DNA of 64,000 nt from Dyadobacter sp. CY345 (GTDB lineage Bacteria > Bacteroidota > Bacteroidia > Cytophagales > Spirosomataceae). The translations under genes and the position numbers were made by a program. Shown piece by piece: positions 42,656 through 51,392 of the stretch (positions are counted from its first letter, which is position 1; each line of letters begins with the position of its first letter). The notes under the pieces are model-generated. The model made no database searches. It saw nothing but the letters and a program-made list of their open reading frames with translations, and was not told where the DNA came from. The stretch lies in assembly GCF_021502725.1 (NCBI RefSeq), contig NZ_JAKFFS010000003.1:434001-498000 (forward strand), read 5' to 3'.

Positions 42656-43834
42656 ATGAGACTATTTTTTGTAAGTTTATCTTCATTATTCTTATTGTCA
42701 ACGAGTAGTTTGCTTGCTCAATCCCTCGCAGCAGACACAATTCGCAGAATACCAAGTTCCCCTCTGGCTTTTTTAACTTTTGCACCTGACGCACGCAGTG
42801 CGGCTATGGGTGAGGCAGGTGTTGCACTTAGCCCCGATGCAAACTCAACTTATTGGAATGCAGCAAAATTACCTTACAATGAAAAAGATTTCGGAGTTTC
42901 GGCTTCTTACACTCCGTGGTTAAGAAATCTAGTTGACGACATGTGGTTGGGTTACCTGACTGCCTATAAGAAAATCGGGAAAGGACAGGCAATCGCAGGT
43001 TCTATCAACTTCTTCAACAATGGAGAACTGGATTTGAGAGATGCGGTTGGTACGCATACCGGATTTTTTAATTCAAGAGAACTAGCGATCAGCGGAACGT
43101 ATTCCCAACAGCTTGGAAAGAATTTCTCGATGGGTTTAACGTTGAAATATATTTCTTCCAACCTTGCAGGAAATGCTGTTGTAAATAATGTTTCGCTAAA
43201 ACCAGCTCGTACAGTAGCTGGCGATATCAGCGCATTTTATAGAAAACAAATTAAAAACGAAGATACTGGCAGCGACTTAACGTGGTCTCTTGGCGCGGTG
43301 TTGTCTAACCTTGGTGGCAAGATCAACTACGGTTCTAACACAGATACAGAAAGTTTTATTCCTACAAACCTGAAATTGGGTGGTGGGCTTTCATTCACAG
43401 CTGACGGAAGAAACCGTTTCAATTTTATCGTTGATGCAAGCAAATTGATGGTTCCGACGCCTGGCGCAACAGCTGCTCAGAATGTTCAGATCAATGGTTA
43501 CGGATCGTTGAAAGGAGCATTTGGTTCTTTCTCAGATGCACCTGACGGTCTGAAAGAAGAGGTTCAGGAAATTGCTGTGGCGGTTGGTGCTGAATATTGG
43601 TACAACGACATTTTTGCACTACGTGCAGGTTATTTTGGTGAGAACAAAAATAAAGGTGACCGCAGATTTTTCACTGCCGGTGTAGGAGCTAAGTTCCTTG
43701 ACCGTTACAATGTTGATTTCGCTTACATGTTCCCAACAACACAGGGTAGTCCATTGGCGCAGACTTTGCGTATTACGCTGGGTTTAAGTTTGAACAAATC
43801 TGAAAAACTTGATGTTGGAGATACAGAAAACTAA
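42656..43834 (+). CDS. porV: T9SS outer-membrane protein PorV
   Basis: The 392-residue protein has a signal peptide (residues 1-21, LLAQS) and then the typical PorV start FLTFAPDARSAAMGEAGVA and YWNAAKLPYNE. The rest is a beta-barrel with alternating hydrophobic strands, ending in PLAQTLRITLGLSL. PorV is the outer-membrane protein that receives cargo from the T9SS pore and delivers it to PorU. It follows porU by 109 bp. Confidence 0.93.
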   Translation: MRLFFVSLSSLFLLSTSSLLAQSLAADTIRRIPSSPLAFLTFAPDARSAAMGEAGVALSPDANSTYWNAAKLPYNEKDFGVSASYTPWLRNLVDDMWLGYLTAYKKIGKGQAIAGSINFFNNGELDLRDAVGTHTGFFNSRELAISGTYSQQLGKNFSMGLTLKYISSNLAGNAVVNNVSLKPARTVAGDISAFYRKQIKNEDTGSDLTWSLGAVLSNLGGKINYGSNTDTESFIPTNLKLGGGLSFTADGRNRFNFIVDASKLMVPTPGATAAQNVQINGYGSLKGAFGSFSDAPDGLKEEVQEIAVAVGAEYWYNDIFALRAGYFGENKNKGDRRFFTAGVGAKFLDRYNVDFAYMFPTTQGSPLAQTLRITLGLSLNKSEKLDVGDTEN

Positions 43835-43858
43835 AATTTATTACAATATATAATTCAT

Positions 43859-43900
43859 AAAAAGCGAATGATGTTTGAAAGAACGTCATTCGCTTTTTTA
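43859..43900 (+). terminator. Terminator downstream of porV
   Basis: AAAAAGCGAATGA (43859-43871) pairs with TCATTCGCTTTTT (43886-43898) over 13 bp, and a T run follows. The M16 gene starts only 14 bp further on. Confidence 0.85.
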
Positions 43901-43913
43901 TCAATATAACGAT

Positions 43914-45194
43914 ATGATACTCGACCGTACGGAAGCTCCCGCTTATAAGATCATCAACACAATAAATCTGCCGGAACCGCAATCGCACACACTGGATAAC
44001 GGAATTCCGCTTCACGTTATCAATATAGGAGATCAGCCGGTTGTCAGGTTTGAATGCATTTTTGAGTCAGGAAACTGGCATGAAAAAGAAACCGGCGCAT
44101 CCTATTTTGCAATTAAAATGCTTCCGGAAGGAACCGGTTCCATGACTTCTTCTGAGGTTAGCGAAGCCTTCGACAGGATCGGAGCATTCATTGATCTGAA
44201 TCATTCTTCTGATCGTTCCGGTATTGTTATTTATTGTTTGTCAAGATTTCTTCCGGAGGTTATGACAATTGTGAAAGAGATGATCGGCGGTCCTGCTTTT
44301 CCTGAAAAGGAGCTGGATGAGCTTCGTAACATCACATTGCAGAATCTAAAAGTTAATAAGGAAAAAACTGCTTATCTGGCAACAACTGAGTTTCGCAGAC
44401 AATTATTCGGTCGGGAACATCCGTACGGACAAAGCCAGGAAGAAAAAAATATCCAGGAACTGCCATTGTCAGAAATCCAGGCTCATTTTGAAAAATTTAT
44501 CAAAAACGGAAAGCGGACGATAATTTTAGCAGGACAGGTTAGCGATGCTGATGCGAAACTGGTCAACGAATATTTTGGACAGTCAGAGTATAAAAATGAT
44601 GCTGCTGATATTTCACATGTTGCCGCTACGGACTATAAGGGCAAAGAAGTTCTGGTTGAAAAATCGGATAGCGTCCAGTCTACAATCCGAATCGGACGCA
44701 GATTATTTACAAGACAACATCCGGATTATTTCAAAATGCTGGTGACGAATGAAATTCTTGGCGGATATTTCGGATCACGTTTGATGAAAAATATCCGCGA
44801 AGAAAAAGGCTTGACTTACGGGATTTCTTCTCACATGGTCACGCTGGGTCGCGAGGGGTATTTCATGATCGGAACGGACGTGAAAAAGGAATTTACACAG
44901 CAAACAATTGATGAGATTAAAAAAGAAATTTATCGTCTGCAAACGGAATTAATAGACGATACCGAATTGCAAACAGTTAAGAATTTTATGGCAGGAGAAT
45001 TTGCAGGCTCTCTTAATACCGCTTTCGAAGTAGCAGACCGTCAGAAGATCTTGTTGCTTGACAAATTGCCATCTGATTTTTTTACCCGTTACATTGAGCA
45101 AATTCACGCAACAACCGCCGAAGATATCCAATCGATGGCTTCAACCTATTTGCGGCCTGATGAAATGGTGGAGGTGGTAGTAGGAGGGAAATAA
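43914..45194 (+). CDS. M16-family peptidase homologue without zinc ligands
   Basis: The 426-residue protein resembles M16 peptidases: PQSHTLDNGIPLHVINIG, GPAFPEKELDELRNITLQNL, REHPYGQSQEE, and later ILGGYFGSRLMKNIREEKGLTYGI. The HxxEH zinc motif is replaced by ASYFAIKM (residues 62-69), so the His and Glu ligands are missing. It is probably a non-catalytic subunit, as in mitochondrial and bacterial M16 dimers, but no active partner is nearby. The start at 43914 was chosen because an upstream ATG at 43875 lies inside the porV terminator. Confidence 0.85.
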   Translation: MILDRTEAPAYKIINTINLPEPQSHTLDNGIPLHVINIGDQPVVRFECIFESGNWHEKETGASYFAIKMLPEGTGSMTSSEVSEAFDRIGAFIDLNHSSDRSGIVIYCLSRFLPEVMTIVKEMIGGPAFPEKELDELRNITLQNLKVNKEKTAYLATTEFRRQLFGREHPYGQSQEEKNIQELPLSEIQAHFEKFIKNGKRTIILAGQVSDADAKLVNEYFGQSEYKNDAADISHVAATDYKGKEVLVEKSDSVQSTIRIGRRLFTRQHPDYFKMLVTNEILGGYFGSRLMKNIREEKGLTYGISSHMVTLGREGYFMIGTDVKKEFTQQTIDEIKKEIYRLQTELIDDTELQTVKNFMAGEFAGSLNTAFEVADRQKILLLDKLPSDFFTRYIEQIHATTAEDIQSMASTYLRPDEMVEVVVGGK

Positions 45195-45204
45195 TTGTTA
45201 ATGA

Positions 45205-45260
45205 TTAAGGGTTAATTGTTAATGATTTGCGCCTTACAGTCATTAACAATTAACCCTTAA
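45205..45260. terminator. Long AT-rich palindrome between convergent genes
   Basis: A 21-bp inverted repeat, with left arm at 45205-45225 (TTAAGGGTTAATTGTTAATG plus one base) and right arm at 45240-45260, has a 14-nt loop. Partial direct repeats of the same motif (AACAATTAA, TTAACCCTTA) continue to about 45286, into the end of the photolyase gene. It may end transcription from both sides. Confidence 0.6.
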
Positions 45261-45277
45261 CAATTAATCATTACTAA

Positions 45278-46591
45278 TTAACCCTTAGTTAAAGCTTCTT
45301 TATACGCCTGCAGACAGCGTTCGCGGGCAAATTTATGATCTACGATGGGTGCCGGATAATTCAGACTATTGAGTTCCAGTACCCATTTTTTAATGTATTC
45401 TCCTTTTTTATCAAACTTTTCAGCCTGAGCAGTAGGGTTAAAAATTCTAAAATAAGGTGCCGCATCGGTGCCCGATCCTGCTGCCCATTGCCAGCCGCCA
45501 TTATTTGATGCCATATCAAAATCCAGTAATTTGGCTGCAAAATAGGCTTCTCCCCAACGCCAGTCGATTAGTAAATGTTTTGTCAGAAAACTTGCAGTGA
45601 CCATTCTGACACGGTTATGCATAAAGCCTGTTTCATTTAATTGATGCATTCCGGCGTCTACAAGCGGATATCCGGTTTTTCCTTCACACCATAATTTGAA
45701 CTCAGCTTCATTATTTCTCCAGCGAATATTGTCATACTCTGCACGAAAGGCTTTCCCTTCCCCAACCTGCGGGAAATTCCAAAGTATCTGATGATAGAAA
45801 TCACGCCAAATCAATTCATTCAGCCAGGTGCCGCTTTTTTCCAAAGCTTTTCTGGCTAAATCACGGATACTAACCGTTCCAAAACGCAGATGAATACCTA
45901 TTCTGGAAGTTCCGGGTATGGCAGGATAATTTCTTGTTGCCTCATAATTCTCAATCAACGACGATCTTACTTCGTCAGAAGGGAAATCATGATCTGTTTC
46001 CAAAAATCCCATTTCTTTCAACGTAGGTATTTCTTGCGTTTTTGTTTTGTAGAGTTTTGAAAAATATTTTTCTGTGGGATAAGAAGAAAGATAGAAATCA
46101 TTCAGTTTCGCTCTCCAAGCTTTGCTATACGGGGTAAAAACGGTGTAGACTGTATTCTGTCCGGTGAGAACTTCCTGCTTTTCGAAAATAACCTGGTCTT
46201 TGAATGTTTTAAATTCTGCCCCGTTTTCTATCAATAATGCCCCAATTTCTCCGTCACGATCTTGCGCATAAGGCTCATAGTCATGATTGGTATATACTTC
46301 TCCGATATCATAGTTTATTAAAAGCTCTTTCCAGATATCTGCCGGGAACCCGTACTTTACTTCCATATCCGAATCCAGCTTGCCGAGTTTTTTTTTCAAA
46401 TCAGCAATCACCTGATAGATGAAAGTAACTCGCTTGTCTTCTTTATTGTCAAGCTGATCAAGAATGGCTTTGTCAAAAATAAAAAGAGGAAGTACTGGTA
46501 ATCCGGATTTCAGAGCGCGATAAAATCCTGCATTGTCATGCAGACGCAAATCTCTGCGGAACCAAAAAACTGCTATTTTCTCTTTTTGCAT
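45278..46591 (-). CDS. Deoxyribodipyrimidine photolyase
   Basis: The 437-residue protein is a class I photolyase. The N-terminal alpha/beta domain starts with IAVFWFRRDLRLHDNAGFY, and the FAD domain contains NELIWRDFYHQIL, GYPLVDAGMHQLNETGFMHN and NNGGWQWAAGSGTDAAPYF. It repairs UV-induced pyrimidine dimers with light. The C-terminus HKFARERCLQAYKEAL is typical. The end lies close to the palindrome shared with the M16 gene. Confidence 0.93.
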   Translation of the reverse strand: MQKEKIAVFWFRRDLRLHDNAGFYRALKSGLPVLPLFIFDKAILDQLDNKEDKRVTFIYQVIADLKKKLGKLDSDMEVKYGFPADIWKELLINYDIGEVYTNHDYEPYAQDRDGEIGALLIENGAEFKTFKDQVIFEKQEVLTGQNTVYTVFTPYSKAWRAKLNDFYLSSYPTEKYFSKLYKTKTQEIPTLKEMGFLETDHDFPSDEVRSSLIENYEATRNYPAIPGTSRIGIHLRFGTVSIRDLARKALEKSGTWLNELIWRDFYHQILWNFPQVGEGKAFRAEYDNIRWRNNEAEFKLWCEGKTGYPLVDAGMHQLNETGFMHNRVRMVTASFLTKHLLIDWRWGEAYFAAKLLDFDMASNNGGWQWAAGSGTDAAPYFRIFNPTAQAEKFDKKGEYIKKWVLELNSLNYPAPIVDHKFARERCLQAYKEALTKG

Positions 46592-46618
46592 AAATGAATT
46601 CGGTTTACTCGAAATTGA

Positions 46619-47536
46619 CTATAAAGGTTTGTTAGCTGATATTACGTACATCATAGCACCGCCGGCAGAATGATATTTATTGGCATCAATATTACGCAGC
46701 ATTCTTTCACCAAGATGCGCGTATTTTCTCCTATATTGTTCAAAAAAGTCAAGATTTTCCTGACCCATCGCTCTGAAATAATCGTAATCGGAAAACTCTT
46801 CGTTACTCCAGGTATTTCCATTTTGCCATTGCCTCATGGTCGCGATTTGCTCATCGGTCGTATAAGGCGGATACATCGCGATTGCCTTATCTGACAGGCG
46901 AACTTCGACCTGATTGAAACCTGCCTGTACAAGGAATCCCGGAACAAGATCGCCCAGTGAATTGTCGCCCAAACCAAGCTTTTTCTTGCCTTTTTCAAAC
47001 AACAACGCATATTTGACGTGGTCCAGAACTTCGTCGATCGGGTCGTTCATCGAAACTGAACTTTGCGTCAGGCTTTGTACCAGATTATTAGGCTCTACGC
47101 AAAGAATTGTGCCACCAGGTTTTAAAACCCGTTTCATTTCATCTATGACCGTCTTTGGATCCTGAACATGTATCAAAAGCGTTTGGCAGGTAACGATGTC
47201 AAATGTTTCATCCTCATATGGCAGTTCATGCGCGTCACCCTTTTTTAACTCAAAATCAACACCCTTTGACTTAAAATACTGGTTTAATTCATCTTCCCCT
47301 TTTGACCATTTTCGATCATTGTCCACTCCCGAAACTTTCGCCGGCGCTCCCAGGTAATCCACCAAAATCCTGCTCCAATGGCATTGGCCGCAACCAACGT
47401 CCAGCAGATTAAAATGATTATGCAGCTGTAATCTTTTTGCTAGTAATTTTAAAAAACCTTCGTTCCACCAAAAGTCGCGGTATTCACCAAAAAAATCCTC
47501 AGAATGTCCTTTACGCTTTATATTTTTAGTTCTCAT
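46619..47536 (-). CDS. SAM-dependent methyltransferase
   Basis: The 305-residue protein has motif I LLDVGCGQCHWSRIL at about residues 44-58, acidic SGVDNDRKW, and motif III FDIVTCQTLLIHVQDP and LKPGGTILCVEPN. It is a class I methyltransferase. The C-terminal part (YDYFRAMGQENLDFFEQYRRKYAHLG) is not a known domain to me. The substrate is unknown. It lies 27 bp upstream of the photolyase gene on the same strand. Confidence 0.85.
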   Translation of the reverse strand: MRTKNIKRKGHSEDFFGEYRDFWWNEGFLKLLAKRLQLHNHFNLLDVGCGQCHWSRILVDYLGAPAKVSGVDNDRKWSKGEDELNQYFKSKGVDFELKKGDAHELPYEDETFDIVTCQTLLIHVQDPKTVIDEMKRVLKPGGTILCVEPNNLVQSLTQSSVSMNDPIDEVLDHVKYALLFEKGKKKLGLGDNSLGDLVPGFLVQAGFNQVEVRLSDKAIAMYPPYTTDEQIATMRQWQNGNTWSNEEFSDYDYFRAMGQENLDFFEQYRRKYAHLGERMLRNIDANKYHSAGGAMMYVISANKPL

Positions 47537-47686
47537 AGTATATTTACAGGCCGGAGTTCACGAAGTAGCAATCTGCAACCTGCTTTAAAACAACAGGATA
47601 TTTGAAAGGATAATTCGTGCTGATATAGTATATCTTGCTTATGCCTGATCTTTAATTACTTACAATCTTTTCTTAATTATCTATTT

Positions 47687-48541
47687 ATGAAATTACGTCT
47701 TAGTATTTTATTTGCCTTTTTCTCCCTGACAGCCTTTGCTCAAAAGGATGCCGCCAAACAGGAATGGAAACAGCTTTTCAACGGAAAAAACCTGGCTGGC
47801 TGGGATATTAAAATTCGTGGGAATGATCTGAACGACAATTTTGGAAACACCTTTCGTATGGAAGATGGAAAAATGGTAGTTCGTTACGATCAGTACGACG
47901 ATTTCAAGCAAAAATACGGACACATTTTTTATAAAGAAGATTTTTCCTACTATCGAATTGCAGTTGAGTACCGTTTTGTTGGTGAACAAGCACCCAAAGG
48001 TGAAGGCTGGGCGTGGAGAAACAGTGGTATAATGGTGCAGGGACAACCTGCTGCTACGATGGGAAAAGATCAGGATTTTCCGATTTCTATCGAAGTGCAA
48101 TTGTTAGGCGGAGATGAGAAAAAACGCACAACTTGTAACCTTTGTACGCCCGGAACCAATGTGGTTATGGACGGAAAACTGGTGACCCAGCATTGCGTAA
48201 ATTCTACTTCAAAAACCTATAACGGCGATCAGTGGGTTCGTGCCGAAGTCCTGGTTTTGGGCGATTCATTAATTCAGCATTTTGCAAATGGCGAGATGGT
48301 CTTGGCCTATAATAAACCACAAATGGGTGGAGGGAATGTTAGCGGGAATGATGAAAAAGTAATTGAAGGGAAATTGTTGGACCATGGCTCAATTTCTTTA
48401 CAAAGTGAAAGCCATCCCGTTGAGTTCAGAAAAGTAGAACTTCTGAACCTGAAAGGATGCATGGATCCGAAAGCGACAAATTATAAATCGTATTACGTCA
48501 AGGCTGATAATTCAGCTTGTACTTATAAAAAGAGTAAATAA
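47687..48541 (+). CDS. Secreted DUF1080 (3-keto-disaccharide hydrolase-like) protein
   Basis: The 284-residue protein has a signal peptide (residues 1-18) followed by the DUF1080 start WKQLFNGKNLAGWDIKI, and later GWAWRNSGIMVQGQP, ISIEVQLLGGD and GSISLQSESHPVEFRKVEL. The fold is a concanavalin-like beta-sandwich. Relatives cleave 3-keto-disaccharides or other glycans; the substrate here is unknown. A short Cys-containing tail (CMDPKATNYKSYY) is unusual for the family. Confidence 0.88.
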   Translation: MKLRLSILFAFFSLTAFAQKDAAKQEWKQLFNGKNLAGWDIKIRGNDLNDNFGNTFRMEDGKMVVRYDQYDDFKQKYGHIFYKEDFSYYRIAVEYRFVGEQAPKGEGWAWRNSGIMVQGQPAATMGKDQDFPISIEVQLLGGDEKKRTTCNLCTPGTNVVMDGKLVTQHCVNSTSKTYNGDQWVRAEVLVLGDSLIQHFANGEMVLAYNKPQMGGGNVSGNDEKVIEGKLLDHGSISLQSESHPVEFRKVELLNLKGCMDPKATNYKSYYVKADNSACTYKKSK

Positions 48542-48557
48542 TAATACCTCATAAAAC

Positions 48558-48590
48558 AAAGCAAGGCGCCCGATTCGAGCGCCTTGCTTT
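48558..48590. terminator. Bidirectional terminator between DUF1080 and murA
   Basis: AAAGCAAGGCGC (48558-48569) pairs perfectly with GCGCCTTGCTTT (48579-48590), with a 9-nt loop, between convergent genes. Confidence 0.85.
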
Positions 48591-48607
48591 ATTTCATCAA
48601 ATAAAAT

Positions 48608-49915
48608 TTACAACCGAACGATTTCTGCACCGATTGCATTCAGTCGCGTATCGATGTTTTGATAACCACGATCAATTTGTTCAATATTGTCTATAATACT
48701 TACGCCTTTTGCAGACATCGCCGCGATAAGCAAGGCGACACCCGCACGAATATCAGGAGAAGTCATACGAATTCCTCTTAGCTGCGTTTCACGGTTGTGC
48801 CCGATTACGGTAGCGCGGTGTGGATCGCAAAGAATGATCTGAGCGCCCATTTCAATTAATTTATCTACAAAAAACAGACGGCTTTCGAACATTTTCTGAT
48901 GAATCAAAACTGTTCCCTGTGCCTGTGTTGCAGTAACCAAAACAATACTCAACAAGTCAGGCGTAAAACCTGGCCATGGAGCGTCGGCAACGGAAAGTGT
49001 GGAGCCATCCAGGTAATTTTCCATGCGATATTTTTCCTGAGCGGGAATGAAAATATCATCGCCGCGGAATTCCATCTGAATACCCAATTTTTGGAAAACT
49101 TCCGGGATAATTCCTAATTCTGGAATCTGGCAATTTTTGATCGTAATCTCAGACTGCGTCATAGCAGCCAGACCGATAAAGCTACCAATTTCAATCATAT
49201 CCGGAAGCATGGTGTGCTCCGTGCCTGTCAATTCACTAACGCCTTCAATAATCAAAAGGTTAGAAGAAATGCCGGAAATTTTAGCGCCCATGCGGTTCAG
49301 CATTTTACAAAGTTGCTGCAAATAAGGCTCGCAGGCAGCGTTATAAAGCGTCGTCGTTCCTTCCGCCATAACAGCGGCCATCAGAATATTCGCAGTTCCG
49401 GTTACAGAAGCTTCATCCAAAAGCATATAAGCGCCTTTCAGGTTCGCGGCGTCTACACGGTAAAATCCTCCGTCTTCTTCGTCGTAACTGAAAGTCGCTC
49501 CAAGTTTTTCGAAGCCAATAAAGTGCGTATCCAGACGTCTTCTGCCGATTTTATCACCACCCGGACGCGGGATTCTTCCTTTGCGGAAACGCGCAAGCAT
49601 CGGTCCGAGCAACATCACGGAGCCGCGCAAAGCCGCAGCTTTCTGACGGAAAGAATCCGATTCCAGATAATCAAGATTGATATCATTCGCCTCGAAACGG
49701 ATTGATGAGTCGCTCAAACGTGTTTTACGAACGCCAAGATCCCCAAGAAGATCAATAAGCTGGTTGACGTCGCGAATGTTTGGAATGTTATGTATAGTAA
49801 CCGGTTCTTTGGTAAGAAGTACGGCACAAATAATTTGTAATGCTTCGTTTTTGGCACCCTGAGGTACAATTTCACCTTTCAGGCGTCTGTCTCCTGTTAT
49901 TTTAAATGAAGCCAT
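48608..49915 (-). CDS. murA: UDP-N-acetylglucosamine 1-carboxyvinyltransferase
   Basis: The 435-residue protein catalyses the first committed step of peptidoglycan synthesis. The N-terminal QGAKNEALQIICAVLLT has the conserved Lys22-Asn23. The active-site loop reads PGGDKIGRRRLDTH, and Asp121 stands where E. coli MurA has Cys115 (PGGCTIGARPVDLH). The motif ITIKNCQIPELG and the C-terminal SPDIRAGVALLIAAM are typical. Cys-to-Asp MurA enzymes are known to work but not to be alkylated by fosfomycin, so intrinsic resistance is expected. Confidence 0.95.
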   Translation of the reverse strand: MASFKITGDRRLKGEIVPQGAKNEALQIICAVLLTKEPVTIHNIPNIRDVNQLIDLLGDLGVRKTRLSDSSIRFEANDINLDYLESDSFRQKAAALRGSVMLLGPMLARFRKGRIPRPGGDKIGRRRLDTHFIGFEKLGATFSYDEEDGGFYRVDAANLKGAYMLLDEASVTGTANILMAAVMAEGTTTLYNAACEPYLQQLCKMLNRMGAKISGISSNLLIIEGVSELTGTEHTMLPDMIEIGSFIGLAAMTQSEITIKNCQIPELGIIPEVFQKLGIQMEFRGDDIFIPAQEKYRMENYLDGSTLSVADAPWPGFTPDLLSIVLVTATQAQGTVLIHQKMFESRLFFVDKLIEMGAQIILCDPHRATVIGHNRETQLRGIRMTSPDIRAGVALLIAAMSAKGVSIIDNIEQIDRGYQNIDTRLNAIGAEIVRL

Positions 49916-49969
49916 AGATAGTTGCAGGCGGTAGTTTGGAAGTTAAACCGGTTGAGAAATAGCCGGAGA

Positions 49970-50701
49970 TCAGATTCCAGGCTTTTTGCGATTATTGTTA
50001 TTATTACGATTGTTGTTGGTATTGTTGTTATTGTTCCTGCCTGCGAATTTATTATTCGGCCTGTTCCGGTTGTTGTTGTTCTGATTATTAGGCCCCTGAC
50101 GCTCCTGACTTGGCTGCGCTTTAAAACCGCCGCCGGAATGATTTCCACGATTTCTGTCCTGATTGCTGTTACGGTCTTTTGGCGCAGCATCAACCGGTCC
50201 GTTTTTGCGGATATAATCAATTTCCTCTTTCAGTTGCCCTTTCGTCAAAAGTTCAAGCTGCCCGATCAATACGTGATCTTCCGGATTATCCTTGTTCCAG
50301 GTATTGAAAAACGAACGCATTAACCTGAAAACATAAGAAACAAAAGCCAGACGATCTTCTTCGTTTTCAGTCTGAATTGCCTTTTGAAGTAAAAGATCAA
50401 TGTTTCTACCATAATGACGATACATCAGATTGTGCTGATTGTAGCCAACCGTCAATGGTTTTTTACCCAAAGATTCAGGAGAAGGTGGCGGAAATGGGCT
50501 GTCCACATCCAGCTTAAATCCGGAAATGATGTAAAGGTCATCCCAGAGTTTATTTGTATAGTCCTGATTATCCCTCATGTTCGGATGGATCTGACGCATG
50601 AGTTCAATCAATATGTGCGCGTAGAGATTGCGTTTTACCTTGTCCTCCATCTTTACGATGTGGTCGGCAAGTTTTTGTACGTTGCTACCGTATTCTTTCA
50701 A
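49970..50701 (-). CDS. DUF4290 protein with Asn-rich tail
   Basis: The 243-residue protein has a conserved N-terminal part (about 1-165, GSNVQKLADHIVKMEDKVKR, MYRHYGRNIDLLLQKA) typical of DUF4290, which is found mainly in Bacteroidota and has no known function. The tail (about 180-243) is a low-complexity region rich in Asn, Arg and Gly (NNRNNNNNRKKPGI), as in RNA-binding or phase-separating proteins (inference). It lies upstream of murA by 54 bp on the same strand and is probably co-transcribed. Confidence 0.85.
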   Translation of the reverse strand: MKEYGSNVQKLADHIVKMEDKVKRNLYAHILIELMRQIHPNMRDNQDYTNKLWDDLYIISGFKLDVDSPFPPPSPESLGKKPLTVGYNQHNLMYRHYGRNIDLLLQKAIQTENEEDRLAFVSYVFRLMRSFFNTWNKDNPEDHVLIGQLELLTKGQLKEEIDYIRKNGPVDAAPKDRNSNQDRNRGNHSGGGFKAQPSQERQGPNNQNNNNRNRPNNKFAGRNNNNNTNNNRNNNNNRKKPGI

Positions 50702-50937
50702 GAGCTTCGAAGATTTTTAGAATTGACAAAAATAAGAAGTTTTTATGGAAAGTAAAGGTGGATGCAGATAGAAGTCGGTTTTGTCCAACTGTAAACCGTC
50801 AAAAATCGCAATTATCCACGTATTAATTTGCAAAAAATGAGATGTAAAGTATTTGTTCTTAATTGATTATACGACCATAGTACAACCTTTTCCAGTAAAT
50901 CGTTGTCGTAAAGATTAGTACTGGCCAACTGTATCGG

Positions 50938-51387
50938 ATGAATTTTAAAATTATATTACTGGGTTCTGCTTTTCTGGTGCAGATTATTCTTTTCGGTTGT
51001 GAAAACTGCGATACAGCTGACCCAATGGTTACCTCTTACATTACCTTAAAAGTTGTTGATAGCGCTGGAAAAAATTTGGTTAATTCTTTCAATGGTCCGA
51101 ATTATCCGGATTCTGTCAGGGCTTCTGTAAAAGATAAGTCAGCCATTCAATTTGAGATACTGGAACGTCCTGGGCTAACCGAAACACAGTTTATCTGTAT
51201 GCCTTCATTTAACGAAACGGGCCAAACGGAATTATATCTTCACCTGAATCATCAGGATACTGATACGTTATTGATTAATTATAAACCTGTCGAACAAGAT
51301 TGTGGAGGAGCTTATTATGTCTATACAGGATTTAGTTTCAATGGAAAAAGGATCTCTAACGAAGGAGTTTTAGAATTAGTAAAGTAA
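50938..51387 (+). CDS. Lipoprotein of unknown function
   Basis: The 149-residue protein has a type II signal peptide (IILFGCENC, Cys21). The mature part has beta-strand patterns (YITLKVVDSAGKNLV, YVYTGFSFNGKRISNEGVLEL) and two Cys near the lipobox. I do not recognise the family. It converges on the GT-C gene, with only 5 bp between them. The 236-bp spacer upstream holds no recognised element. Confidence 0.7.
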   Translation: MNFKIILLGSAFLVQIILFGCENCDTADPMVTSYITLKVVDSAGKNLVNSFNGPNYPDSVRASVKDKSAIQFEILERPGLTETQFICMPSFNETGQTELYLHLNHQDTDTLLINYKPVEQDCGGAYYVYTGFSFNGKRISNEGVLELVK

Positions 51388-51392
51388 TTCGT

